From Streptomyces sp. NBC_01294 (GTDB lineage Bacteria > Actinomycetota > Actinomycetes > Streptomycetales > Streptomycetaceae): DNA of 64,000 nucleotides. A program made the position numbers and the translations under genes. Below the pieces are notes generated by a model, which saw only the letters and a list, made by a program, of their open reading frames with translations, was not told the DNA's origin and made no database searches. Location: NCBI RefSeq assembly GCF_035917235.1, contig NZ_CP108423.1, positions 62,001-126,000 of the forward strand. Reading direction: 5' to 3'. Of this stretch, positions 20,589-32,456 are shown piece after piece. Within the stretch, counting starts at the first letter, position 1, and each line of letters opens with the position of its first letter.

Positions 20589-21824
20589 TCACCTGGGCAG
20601 GCGGAAGCCGTTGAAGAGGTCGTCCATGCCGCGCAGCGCCAGGCAGGTGGGGGTGGCACGGACCGCGAGGTCTCGGGCGGCCACCACGAGCGGGTTGCGG
20701 AGGGCGCCCAGGCGGCCGATCCGGCGGGCGCGGACGCGCACGGCGTCGGTGCGGTCGCGGCGTGCGGCGGTGTACGCGGCGAGGGCGGCCGGGACGGAGT
20801 CGGTGCCGTCTGCGCCATCGCCCCTGCCTCTACTCATCCAGCTGTCCGCGCTGTCACTGCTGTCACTGCTGTCTCCGGCGGGCAGCAGGTGGGCGAGGAC
20901 CACCGCGTCCTCGATGGCCTGGCAGCCGCCTTGGCCGAGGTTCGGGGCCATGGCGTGGGCGGCGTCGCCGAGCCAGGCGATCCGGCCGTGGTGCAGTCCG
21001 GGCAGCGGTGCGGCCAGGTCGTAGAGGTCGTTCTGGAGGACGTCGGCCGGGTCGAGGCGGCTGATGCGGTCCAGCAGGGCCGGAATCGGGTCGTGCCACG
21101 AGCCGAAGCGCTGCCGGAGTTCGGCACGGGGGTCGGCCGACCGGGTGCCGGCCGGCACGACGGCGGTGGCGTAGAGGTAGAACCTGCCGTCGGAGAGCGG
21201 GGTAACGCCGAACCTCTCGCCCCTCCCCCACGTCTCGCTCATGGCCGGTATCCGGAGGTCCGGTGCGTCCACGATCGTTCGCCAGGCGGTCTCGCCGATG
21301 TAGTGCAGGCCGGGGTGGGTGGGGAAGTACGCGCGCCGCAGAGGGCTGTGAATGCCGTCGGCGGCGACGACGAGATCGGCGGGAAGGTCCGGGCCGGCTC
21401 CCGTACGGACGATGGGGCGGCCCGCCGCGTCGTCCACGCCGGTCACAGCGGTGCCGTAGCGAATGGCCTCCGGCGGCAGGGTGGCGGCCAGGGCTGCGGT
21501 GAAGGCCGGGCGCGGCACGGCGATGGGGGCCATCCCGTACCGGGCCGCCATGTCCGCGGTGCCGGCCCGGGTGAGCCACCGGCCCTGGGCGCGGCGCAGG
21601 CCCATCGTCGTGGGGACGGCGCTGCCGGCGGCGCGGGCGGCGTCAACGCCGATGGCGTCGAGTGCGCGCAGGGCGTTGGGGGCGAGGCCGATGCCGGCGC
21701 CGGTGGTGGGGGGTTCGGGGGCACGTTCGCAGACGGTGACGTGCCAGCCGCGTCGGTGCAGTGCGATGGCGGCCGTGAGGCCTCCGATCCCTGCCCCGGC
21801 CACCACCGCGTGACGCTTCGTCAT
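20589..21824 (-). CDS. FAD-dependent monooxygenase
   Basis: Intact, 411 residues, of the aromatic hydroxylase (PHBH-like) family. The FAD-binding fold starts at once: VVAGAGIGGLTAAIALHRRG (GxGxxG). The DG motif is ADLVVAADGIHSPLRR and the second FAD motif is RIAWLGDAAHAMAPNLGQGG. Start ATG behind GAGAGG. A Ser/Asp run (DSSDSSDSADS, about 20860-20880) sits as an insertion between the FAD motif and the C-terminal helices. It hydroxylates an aromatic or polyketide-like compound with NAD(P)H; the substrate cannot be read from sequence. It converges with the DHA2 transporter. Confidence 0.9.
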   Translation of the reverse strand: MTKRHAVVAGAGIGGLTAAIALHRRGWHVTVCERAPEPPTTGAGIGLAPNALRALDAIGVDAARAAGSAVPTTMGLRRAQGRWLTRAGTADMAARYGMAPIAVPRPAFTAALAATLPPEAIRYGTAVTGVDDAAGRPIVRTGAGPDLPADLVVAADGIHSPLRRAYFPTHPGLHYIGETAWRTIVDAPDLRIPAMSETWGRGERFGVTPLSDGRFYLYATAVVPAGTRSADPRAELRQRFGSWHDPIPALLDRISRLDPADVLQNDLYDLAAPLPGLHHGRIAWLGDAAHAMAPNLGQGGCQAIEDAVVLAHLLPAGDSSDSSDSADSWMSRGRGDGADGTDSVPAALAAYTAARRDRTDAVRVRARRIGRLGALRNPLVVAARDLAVRATPTCLALRGMDDLFNGFRLPR

Positions 21825-21924
21825 GAACACCTCTCTGTAGCCGATGGTCCCGTGGCTCTTGTCCGGCCCGGACGTGGAGGTTGTCGAAGTCCTCGGCCGC
21901 GGGGTCCGCGCCGTCGCGCGGCGG

Positions 21925-22246
21925 TCATGGGCCGTGGAGCTCGGTCTCCCACGCCTCGAAGGGAGGCTCCACCTGGTATCCGGGGTCGCAGCGTTCACGG
22001 ATCCACTGGGCCGGCACGGTACTGGGCGTCGCCGTCGTTGAGCGTCTGTCCGTGATCATCGACTTCGAGAACGTTGGCGAAAATCGCGAAAACCATCTCG
22101 AGGTCCGAACCGAATTCGAGCAAGTGGGCGCGATAGTCAATCCCTTCCAGCAGGTCGACGTCCAACGTGCCGTTACCCAGGTAGAACGCGAAGAGCCGGA
22201 GAGCGGCCCGTACATCTGTCGGAAGGTGTGTCCACGAGGTCATCAT
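21925..22246 (-). CDS. Hypothetical protein, about 107 residues
   Basis: Reads MMTSWTHLPTDVRAALRLFA, then FYLGNGTLDVDLLEGIDY, HLLEFGSDLEMVFAIFANVL. After an indel near 22005 it continues WIRERCDPGYQVEPPFEAWE to a stop at 21925. Codon third positions are less GC-rich than in the neighbours (GAT, CGA and AAT appear). A single-domain acidic protein, no family recognised; length and composition recall small immunity-like or contact-associated proteins, but that is speculation. It lies between a monooxygenase and a secreted lectin. Confidence 0.45.
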
Positions 22247-22340
22247 CCATGAGACCGGTGAAACGTGTTGGGCCGCTGCTGCATGAACGACCGGGGCGCC
22301 CGCCCGGCCCGGCACGCGATGTGCCGGGCCGGGCCTGCGT

Positions 22341-22809
22341 TCAGAAGTCCCAGCTCTGGCTCCGCGCGCCGTTGCAGGCCCAGCTCACCAGGAGCTGGCC
22401 GTTCTCGGGCCGGCCAGCCAGGATGTCCAGGCACTTTCCGTTGATCCGGTTGCGGATTTCGCTGCCGTTCCGGAACCACTTCTGGTGGAGACCGCCGTTG
22501 CAGTCCCACATGGCCACCGAGCCCTGGTCACCCAGGTGGGGAGCGTAGATCTCCAGGCACTTGCCGTTCATGCTGGAGCGGATCTGCTCACCGTCCCAGC
22601 GCCACTGCTGGTTGGTGCCGCCGTGGCAGTCCCACGTCACGGTGGAGGCGCCGTTCTCCTGATGGAACATGAAGATGTCGGCGCACCTTCCGTTCAGGTT
22701 GGACTTGAGGAGCGGCGCCGCGGCGAACGCCGGGCGCGCCGGTCAAGGTGGCGCCGGCCAGCAGTCCGGTGGCCGCCGCCAGCAGCATCAGTCGTCGCAC
22801 GTACCTCAT
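22341..22809 (-). CDS. Secreted ricin-type beta-trefoil lectin
   Basis: An exported carbohydrate-binding protein of about 155 residues. Signal peptide: MRYVRRLMLLAAATGLLAGA, then, after an indel near 22735, the mature chain KSNLNGRCADIF. The three beta-trefoil repeats each hold a Q-x-W motif: NQQWRW, HQKWF and SQSWDF at the C-terminus, with matching NGKCLEIY and NGKCLDI segments. The ATG at 22809 follows AAGGAGAAACC. Divergent from the large regulator; binds sugars outside the cell, alone or as a module. No catalytic domain is attached. Confidence 0.85.
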
Positions 22810-22956
22810 GGTTTCTCCTTCGTGTCGCCTTGGCGCGGTTGCGCTGGGCCATGTCTAGCCGCCGGTTGTTGTCCGGCGCCGGAACGTGGGTTCCGGACAT
22901 CAAAAGCTGGACAAACACCACCCATCACGGCTGCGGAAAGACGCGGGAAGGAAGCC

Positions 22957-25900
22957 ATGCCACGCCCCGAACGCCCGCTCGACCCGGACACCGGTCCCCT
23001 GACACGGTTCGCGGCCGACCTGCGGAAGCTGCGCGAGGCGGCGGGACGGCCGCCCTATCGGGCACTGGCCAAACGGGCGCACTATTCGTCCACGACACTG
23101 TCGGACGCCGCGGGCGGGAACACGTTTCCGAGCCTTGCCGTCACGCTCGCGTACGTCGAGGCGTGCCAGGGTGACCGCCGCGCATGGGAAACCCGATGGC
23201 ATGCGGTCGCCGCCGAGATGGCCGCGAGCGCACACGCTGCTGAGCCCGGGGAAACAGAAACCAGCCGGCGGAGCGCACCGTACGCGGGGCTGTCGGCGTT
23301 CCAGCCGGAAGACGCCGACCGCTTCTTCGGGCGCGAGCGGCTGACCGGCGAGGTGCTCGCGAAGGTGCGTGAGCACCGGTTCCTGGTGGTCTTCGGGCCG
23401 TCCGGATCGGGGAAATCCTCGCTGCTGCGGGCGGGGCTCGTCGCCCACGCGCAGGCATCGGGGTGGCCGGTGATGCTGTTCACGCCGGGCCCGCATCCCC
23501 TGGAGGAGTGCGCCATCCACCTGGCCTCGGTGACGGGAGAAGCTCCCGGCGCTCTGGTGGCCGAGCTGCTGGACGATCCCGCGGCGCTGCACCTGCGGAT
23601 CCGGCAGGCCATGATCGACCGTACGCCGGACGTCGACACGCTGATCGTGGTCGACCAGTTCGAGGAGGCCCTTCACCCTCTGCGGGGCACGCGAACGGGA
23701 CCGGGAACGGAAACGGGGACGGGGACGAACGGGACGCGCTCATCGGCATGCTGATCGCGGCCACCACGGCGGCGACCAGCCGGACCCGGGTGGTACTCGG
23801 TGTGCGCGCCGACTTCTACGGCCACTGCGTCCAGGACCCCCGGCTGGTCGAGGCGATGCGCGACGCGCAGATCGCGGTCGGACCGATGAGCATCCAGGAG
23901 CTGCGCGAGGCCATCACCCGGCCGGCCATGCTCGCCGACTGCACGGTGACCGGCCCGCTGCTGGCGGCCGTGGTCGCGGATGCGACCGGTCAGCCGGGTG
24001 CGTTGCCCCTGGTCTCGCACGCGATGGTCGAGACCTGGCGTCGGCGCAAGCGGCAACCGCCTGACCCTGGACGGGTATCTGGCGGCCGGTGGGATCCAGC
24101 ACGCGCTCGCCCACACCGCGGAGGCCGCCTACCGGGCGCTGTCGCCGGTGCAGCAGGACCTCGCCCGATCGCTGTTCCTCCGGCTGACCGCGCTGGGCGA
24201 CGGTACCGAGGACACCAGGCGCCGGATCACCAGGGACGAGCTGGACCCGAACCCCGACACCGCCTGTGTGCTCGAGTCCCTTGCCCGGCAACGGCTGGTG
24301 ACGCTGGACGAGGGGTGCGTCGAGATCACGCACGAGGCGGTCATCCGGTGCTGGCCGAGGTTGCGCGGCTGGCTGACCGAGGACCGGGACCGACTGCTCC
24401 TGCACCGGCAGCTCACCGACGCGACCTCCGGCTGGGAGCGGCAGGGGCGCGACCCGCACGCCTTGTACCGGGGTGCCCGCCTGGCCGCGGCGCTGGAATT
24501 GGCCGCCGCGGAGGGCAGCCGGCTCACCTCCAAGGAAAGGCGCTTCCTCGACGCGAGCCGGGAAGCGGAGGCCGGCGAGATGGTGGCGGTCAGGCGACGG
24601 ACGGTCCGCCTGCGGCAGCTGGTCACGCTGCTCACCGTGCTGGTGGTCATCGCGGCGACCGCGGGCGGGCTGGCCGTCGACTCCCGCGACTCGGCCATCC
24701 GGCAGCGCAACGTGGCCATTGCGCGGAAGGCCGCCGCGGACGCGGCCGAGGTGCGGCAGCAGAACCCGTCGCTCGCCGCGCAGCTGAACCTGGCCGCGTA
24801 CCGGCTGGCCGCCACCGGCGACGTCCGCGACCAGCTCATGAGCGCGTTCGCGGTGCCGTACACGAGCCGGCTCACCGGCCACACCTCCGACGTGGTCTCG
24901 ATCTCCGTCGCCCCGAAGGGCACGGTCCTGGCCACCGCGAGCTGGGACCGCACGGTCCGGCTGTGGGACATCGGGGACGCCCACCACCCCGTACAGCTGG
25001 CCGTCGTGAACCAGCCGGAGCGGCTGATGGCGGTGGCGTTCGGTGAGGGCGGCCGTGTCCTGGCCACGGCGAGCGAACGCTCGGTGCGGCTGTGGGACGT
25101 GGCGAACCCGCGTGTACCCGCCGAGCTGACCACGCTGCCGGATCAGCGGTCCGCGCCGACGTGGGTGGCGTACCGGCCCGGCGGCGTCATCGCCACCGGC
25201 CACACCGACGGCGCGGCGCGGCTGTGGAACGTGAACGATCCCCGCCACCCGCGGCTGTTGGCCACCACCTTGGCGGGCCACACCGGTACGGTCACGTCGG
25301 TGACGTTCAGCCCGGACGGGCGCACGCTGGCGACCACCGGCGACACCACCACCCGACTGTGGGATGTCACCGACCCTGCGGATCCGCTCCTCCTCGACGT
25401 CCTGCGCGGACACACCGACACCGTGACCTCGGCCGCTTTCAGCCCCGACGGCCGGACCGTGGCGACCGGGAGCTGGGACCGCACCGCGCGGGTCTGGGAC
25501 ATCGCCGGCAGCCGCGGCCCGCGAAAGCAGCGGTCCTCCCCTCCGGCCGTCCTGCTCGGCCATCCCGCGATCGTCTGGTCGGTGGCCTTCAGCCCGGACG
25601 GCAGCACGCTCGTCTCGGTGGGCGGGTCCACCCTGTTCTGGGATCTCGCAGCCCCGGCGAACCCGAAGCGGGCCGGAACGGTTCAGGGCGGGTTCTACCA
25701 GGCCGCGTTCAGCCCGGACGGCCGTACGCTCGCCAACTCCGACCGGCTCCTGGACCTGCGGGATCTGTCGCTCGCGACCCACGACGACGTGGTCACGTCC
25801 CTGGCGTTCGACCCCGGGGGCCGCCTGCTCGCCAGCGCCAGCTGGGACGGCACCGCACGGCTGTGGCAGGTCACCGGCGGCGGCCGGGCCCTGTGGCCGC

Positions 25901-26796
25901 TGTCGGTCCTGCACGGGCACACCAGGTTCGTCCGGTCCGTGGCTTTCAGCCCGGACGGGCGCATCCTCGTCACCGCCAGCGAGGACGGCACCGTCCGCGT
26001 CTGGGACGTGACCGATCCGCGGAGACCGCGGCTGACATCGGTCCTCACCCCCGGGGCCGGCGAGGTCGGCGGGGCCGGCTTCGGCCCAGACGGGCACCTG
26101 CTGGCCGTCCGGGCACAAGAGACGGCCGAACTGTGGGACCTGACCGATCCCGGCAACCCCGGCCGCTGAGCCGGATCGCCGAGGACGGCCCGGTCGTCAC
26201 GATGGCCTCTTTCCGGCCGGACGGCCGCACGCTGGTGACGAGCACCGGCGAGTCCGGTTCGCTGCGGTTCTGGGACATCAGCGATCCGCGCAGCCCCGAG
26301 AACTGCCGTCCCCGCTCCGATCCGACCCTCTGACCGGCGGCGTGTTCAGCCCCGACAACCGGAGAGCTGGCGGCCTTCCACCGAACGGACAAGACGGTCT
26401 GGCTGATCGACGTCAGCGACATCGGCCGTGCGGCGAAGGCGACGCGGCTACCGGCGTCCGGCGGCTGGCTCTACAGCTGATCTTCGACGCGGACGGCCGC
26501 CGACTGGCAGCGGGCGCCGGGGACAGCAAGGCCTTGCTGTGGGACCTGAGTGGTGGGGCTGCCGCTCCCACTGTCCTCACCGGCCATTCGAACCCCGTCC
26601 CAGCCGTGGCATTCAGCCCGGACGGCCATACCCTGGCCACCGGCGGCAACGACTTCACGATCCGGCTGTGGGACACCAGCCTGGACAGGGTCGCCGCCCG
26701 CATCTGCGACAGCGCGTACCCCGGATCAGCCGAGCCCAGTGGGCGCAACACTTCACGGCGGTCGACTTCAACCCGCCCTGCCCTCCCGCCACATGA
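22957..26796 (+). CDS. HTH - nSTAND NTPase - WD40-repeat regulator
   Basis: About 1280 residues. N-terminus: helix-turn-helix of the kind LRKLREAAGRPPYRALAKRA followed by YSSTTLSDAAGG. Next, YAGLSAFQPEDADRFFGRE opens the nSTAND NTPase: P-loop FGPSGSGKSSLLRAG, Walker B TLIVVDQFEE, LGVRADFYGHC. A membrane-like stretch (QLVTLLTVLVVIAATAGGLAV, near nt 24610-24680) precedes at least ten WD40 repeats of the type AFSPDGRTLATGSWDRTARVW. Indels near 23690, 24055, 26165, 26330, 26420 and 26725. ATG behind GGGAAGGA. Relatives act as signal-sensing NTPase switches; ligand and target unknown. Confidence 0.85.
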
Positions 26797-26814
26797 CACC
26801 CGTCACCACCACCG

Positions 26815-26995
26815 AGCACCCCTTGGTCGACGGCGACGCGGTGAAGGGCCGCGCCGGTGAACACCCGGGGAACGGCGCCGGGGTAGTGGTCGATGACCGC
26901 TTCGCCGCTGTCGCGGCCGGCGGCGAGTCCCCAGCCCTCGCGGGGAGAGCGGCCGAACGCAGTCGCGACGTTCCCGCGATTCAGTGTGCGGCGCC
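26815..26995 (-). pseudogene. Possible coding remnant
   Basis: One minus-strand frame reads GNVATAFGRSPREGWGLAAG, then DSGEAVIDHYPGAVPRVFTG and ALHRVAVDQGVLGGGDG with strongly GC-biased third positions. It has no clear start or stop of its own and no recognised family. It may be a gene fragment between the convergent regulator and the next small protein, or chance. Confidence 0.25.
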
Positions 26996-27030
26996 GACTG
27001 TGTCAGAGTCGGACGAGCGGCCTGGAGGGC

Positions 27031-27428
27031 TCAGTGGGCGCCCGTGTGCGGGCGCGCGGGACGTGGCAGTGGCTGACGCCAGTCGCCCAGGCTCGTGAGG
27101 AGAAACCGGCGGGCGAGAGAACGTATGTCGTCCCACGCCGGATCGGCGGTCAGGGCGTTGTCCCAGAGGCCGACGCGGCAGGTTGCATCGATCTCGCCGA
27201 GGCGGCGGCCGATGGCCCGAAGAGTGCGCAGATCCTCGGGCTCGAAGACTCCGCGCTCCGCGAGGATCCTTCGGAGACACGGCAGAGGAGCTCCACCTCT
27301 TCGACGACGTCCTTCGTCTCCAGCTCACGCTCGCCCAGCCAGACAAGCTGACCCTGGGTCTCGGCTGCCAGGAGGGCCATGAAGCGCAGCGTCCAGGTGC
27401 GCAGGTGCACGTCGCCGAGATGGTTCAT
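27031..27428 (-). CDS. Conserved hypothetical protein, about 132 residues
   Basis: Reads MNHLGDVHLRTWTLRFMALL, AAETQGQLVWLGERELET, VVEEVELLCRVSEG; then, after an indel near 27265, LAERGVFEPEDLRTLRAIGR, EIDATCRVGLWDNALTADPA, LTSLGDWRQPLPRP to a stop at 27031. Mostly helical and acidic, no membrane segment. I do not know a function; composition suggests a conserved actinobacterial protein and not a shadow frame. Good codon bias in both halves supports the join. Confidence 0.6.
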
Positions 27429-27497
27429 GCATGCAGGATCGCACCCAGCTCCCGCAACCGTGTTCGACGACACGGAGAGCGGGGAGCCGTCGATGGG

Positions 27498-27725
27498 TCA
27501 GGAGGGGGCTTGGTCCTCGGCTCCCCCGAGCCGGTCGGTTTGCGGTGGCCGGCGGGTCGCTTGCGCGGCTCCGGTGCAGGAGGGATTCGTGCAGGGGGCC
27601 TCGGCGTACAGCGGGACGTAGACGCCCATCGTCTTGTACCGCTGGACCGTGGTCGGCAGTGGCTGCTTGCAGGACGGGCACAGTTGCCCGGGGCGGGTCG
27701 CCGCATGGTGCTTTTCTCCGTACAT
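27498..27725 (-). CDS. Small zinc-ribbon-like protein
   Basis: 75 residues, intact. Two Cys pairs, CPSC near residue 16 and CTNPSC near residue 45, spaced about 29 apart, could bind one zinc ion. MYGEKHHAATRPG precedes them; the tail is hydrophilic. No family recognised. It lies just downstream of the TerC gene region and on the same strand as it. Confidence 0.6.
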   Translation of the reverse strand: MYGEKHHAATRPGQLCPSCKQPLPTTVQRYKTMGVYVPLYAEAPCTNPSCTGAAQATRRPPQTDRLGGAEDQAPS

Positions 27726-27780
27726 GTACCGACTTTAATCCCAGTTTGCCCGGATTTGAAGGGCTCTTTTGGGTAGGCGG

Positions 27781-28750
27781 TCATTTGTCCTGTGCGGGCT
27801 CGCCGCTGTCGGCCGGCGGTGGCCGGCAGGCTCAGCGCCACGGACACGGTGAGTACGACGACGATCACGGCGAGGCTCACCGGCGAGGGGATCTCCGGGA
27901 TCGCCGGGTTGATCAGCTTGTGGGAGGCCTGCAGGACCAGCTTCACGCCGATGAAAGCGAGGATCAGCGCCAGCCCCTTGCCGAGGTAATGGAAGCGTTC
28001 CAGCATGCCGGCCAGCATGAAGTACAGGGCCCGGAGCCCGAGGATGGCGAACGCGTTGCTGCTGTAGACGATGAAGGCGTCGCTGCTCACCGCGAGCACG
28101 GCCGGGCACGCTGTCCACGGCGAAGACCAGGTCGGCGGCCTCGATCGCGGCCACCACGGCGAGCAGCGGCGTCGCGACCCGCTTCCCCGCCTCCTTGACG
28201 AAGAACTTGGTGCCGGCGTACTCGTCCCGGACGGGCATGATCTTGCGCAGCAGCCGGACGGCGATGCTCCGCCCGGGGTCGAAACTGTCGTCCTCGTCCT
28301 TGAGGAGTCTTGTACGTGCTGTAGAAGAGGATGGCCGCGAAGGCGTACAGCACGGCGGTGAAGCGGCTGACGACCGCGACGCCCAGGGAGAGGAAGATCC
28401 CGCGGAAGACGAGGGCGCCGATGACGCCGAAGAACAGCACGCGGTGCTGGTAGGCGCGGGGCACCTTGAAGTAGGCGAAGATCAGGGCGAAGACGAACAG
28501 GTTGTCGACCGACAGGCTCTTCTCCAGCAGCCAGGCCGTCATGTACTCGACCCCGGCCGTGGTGCTCGAGGACGAGTGAAGACGACACGCGCCGAAGACC
28601 AAGGCCAGGCTCGACCCACACGCCGCTCCAGGCGGCTGCCTCCTTGAAGCCGATGACGTGTGCCTCCCGGTGGGCAAGCAGGTCGATCGCCAGCGACAGC
28701 AGGACCGTCGCGGCGAAGACGATTCACAGCCAGTAGGGCACATCGTGCAC
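27781..28750 (-). CDS. TerC family integral membrane protein (stop codon and frameshifts)
   Basis: TerC proteins are seven-to-nine-helix membrane proteins linked to tellurite resistance and metal-ion (Mn) export. Visible: LLSLAIDLLAHREAHVIGFK, WLLEKSLSVDNLFVFALIF, YQHRVLFFGVIGALVFRG (the core with SVDNLFVF), YAGTKFFVKEAGKR, AADLVFAVDSVPA and SSNAFAILGLRALYF. The second acidic membrane motif (FAVDS) is complete. Codon 9 is TGA where the family has Trp (PYWL-TGA-IVF). Indels near 28620, 28590, 28305, 28108 and 27822. GTG start at 28750 (HDVPYWL). The C-terminus reads DSGEPAQDK in the restored frame. Confidence 0.8.
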
Positions 28751-28888
28751 GGCGGGCCCCCGCGGGACGGCAGGTAGGGCGGCTTCCCTTACAAACGAGT
28801 CTGGGGGACCCGCACCGAGTTGTCCTCCGGCGAGCCGGCCGGACCCTGCCACGCCCCGGTGGGCTTGCGCCTGCCCGGCCGTTCCCGC

Positions 28889-29742
28889 TCAGACATGAAG
28901 GTGCAGGAAGACCAGGAGAGCGTCGTCCGGCACGCCGTCCAGATGGCGTTGTACGTCCTGCTGCGCTCCCGATGCGATGTCCGGTACGTGCGGGCACACG
29001 GCACGGCCGCCGCAGGCCCTGTGGATCCCTTCCTCGCCGTCCCCGTACCACCAGCCGTCCAGGGTGAGCACATTGGGGAACCTGGCCCCGTCGTACTGCG
29101 AGCGGCCGCGGATGAAGTCCTCGCGGGAGAGACCGCCGACGTTCTTGAGGGGATCCCGGATGTCGAGGAAACCACTGCCGTAACGGTGGGTGCGGGCAGC
29201 GCTCCTGAGCTCGTCCAGCGCTGACAGGTAGGCGCCGATGAGGGGCTGAGCCTGGTAGCGCTCGTAAGCCGGTGTCCAGGGGTCGGGCTCGCCCTCCACT
29301 TGGGACAGGGCGAAGGGCGATACTCCATCTCCGCCTTGCTGCGTTCCAGGAAAGGCTCGTACGGCTGAGGAGCGGGATGGCGGCCGGACGGGTCCGCCCA
29401 CAGGTCCCATGCTCGGCCGGCCAGGGTGACGGACTCGGCGTGGTTCGCACTGAGGTCGAGCAGACCGCGGGGGCCGCCCGCGCACATGCCGGGCAGACTG
29501 GGCTCGCTCGTGCCGTCGTATCGCGGCCGGTCGTGCACGAGCCGTGGATCCGACTCGAAGCCGGCCTGGACGGCGAAGCCGGCACCGGAGGCACCGCCGC
29601 AGATTCGGTAGTGGTCCCAGATGTCGAACTCCGCGCCGAGGCCCTTCTCCCGTTCGAATGGAGCCACCGCCTCCGCGACCGCCTCGTCCACCCGCCCCGC
29701 TGCCGAACCCGGCAGGCACACCACGATCCTCATTCCGGCCAT
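28889..29742 (-). CDS. Hypothetical protein, about 285 residues
   Basis: Starts MAGMRIVVCLPGSAAGRVDE, then FDIWDHYRICGGASGAGFAV, and, after an indel near 29310, YERYQAQPLIGAYLSALDEL and FPNVLTLDGWWYGDGEEGIH. The second half reads through to LLVFLHLHV at 28889. No known family; aromatic-rich and soluble, like enzymes or DNA-processing accessory proteins without a recognised motif. Start ATG at 29742 has only AGG upstream. Single gene, same direction as the next two. Confidence 0.6.
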
Positions 29743-29799
29743 GACCTGATCATGCCGAAGGGCTGGCAGGCAATCCATCCGGTTTCCCCGCTCCGCCCG

Positions 29800-30405
29800 T
29801 CAGGGCCGCAAGCCCGCTCGCCTGAGCGCGATCTCGGACAGGGCGGCGACGACTTGCTGGTCGCCGCGGCGCCAGGCGTCTGCGAGGCCGGCCGGCGGGA
29901 CGGAGATCGTGAAGAGGTCGCCCGGCGGTCCGGTGAGGGCGCGCAGGGCGAGCAGGTCGGCGCCTCCGGGTGCGTCGAGAAGGCGTCGGATGGTGGCGCT
30001 GCGCCGGATCCAGCGCAGGCGCAGGGGGAGCCACAGCAGGAGTACGACGCCCACGGGGACGACGATCAGGGCGACCGCGGCCAGGGTGGCCAACTGGCTG
30101 ATGGTGTCCTGCAACGACTGTCCTGCGTCGGCGAGCCCGGTGCCGGCGTCGGCTGCGGACCGGAACGGCTTCTTCAGGAGGTCGCCGACAAGCGGCACGT
30201 CCGAGACTGTGTCGCCGGCGTCGTCGAGGGCGGTGGCGAGGCTTTCGCCGGAGCTCTCCACCCTGCGCCCCGGCTCGGCCAGCAGCATGATCGCGTCGTG
30301 GACGGCCAGGGCGAACTTCACCGCGGCGGCGATCAGGACCACGGCGATCAGGTCCGCGAGGATCTGGCAGGTGCGCCGTGCTGGGGTCTGGGCGTAGAGA
30401 AGCAT
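29800..30405 (-). CDS. Membrane protein of unknown function
   Basis: 201 residues, intact. An N-terminal membrane segment (ILADLIAVVLIAAAVKFALAV), an extracytoplasmic or cytoplasmic loop of about 65 residues (GESLATALDDAGDTVSDVP, VGDLLKKPFRSAADAG), and a second segment (LATLAAVALIVVPVGVVLLL) followed by basic residues (RLRWIRR). The C-terminal soluble part (TGPPGDLFTIS, LADAWRRGDQQVVAALSE) is helical. Seen as a conserved hypothetical in streptomycetes; function unknown. Confidence 0.75.
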   Translation of the reverse strand: MLLYAQTPARRTCQILADLIAVVLIAAAVKFALAVHDAIMLLAEPGRRVESSGESLATALDDAGDTVSDVPLVGDLLKKPFRSAADAGTGLADAGQSLQDTISQLATLAAVALIVVPVGVVLLLWLPLRLRWIRRSATIRRLLDAPGGADLLALRALTGPPGDLFTISVPPAGLADAWRRGDQQVVAALSEIALRRAGLRP

Positions 30406-32456
<2,051 letters not shown>

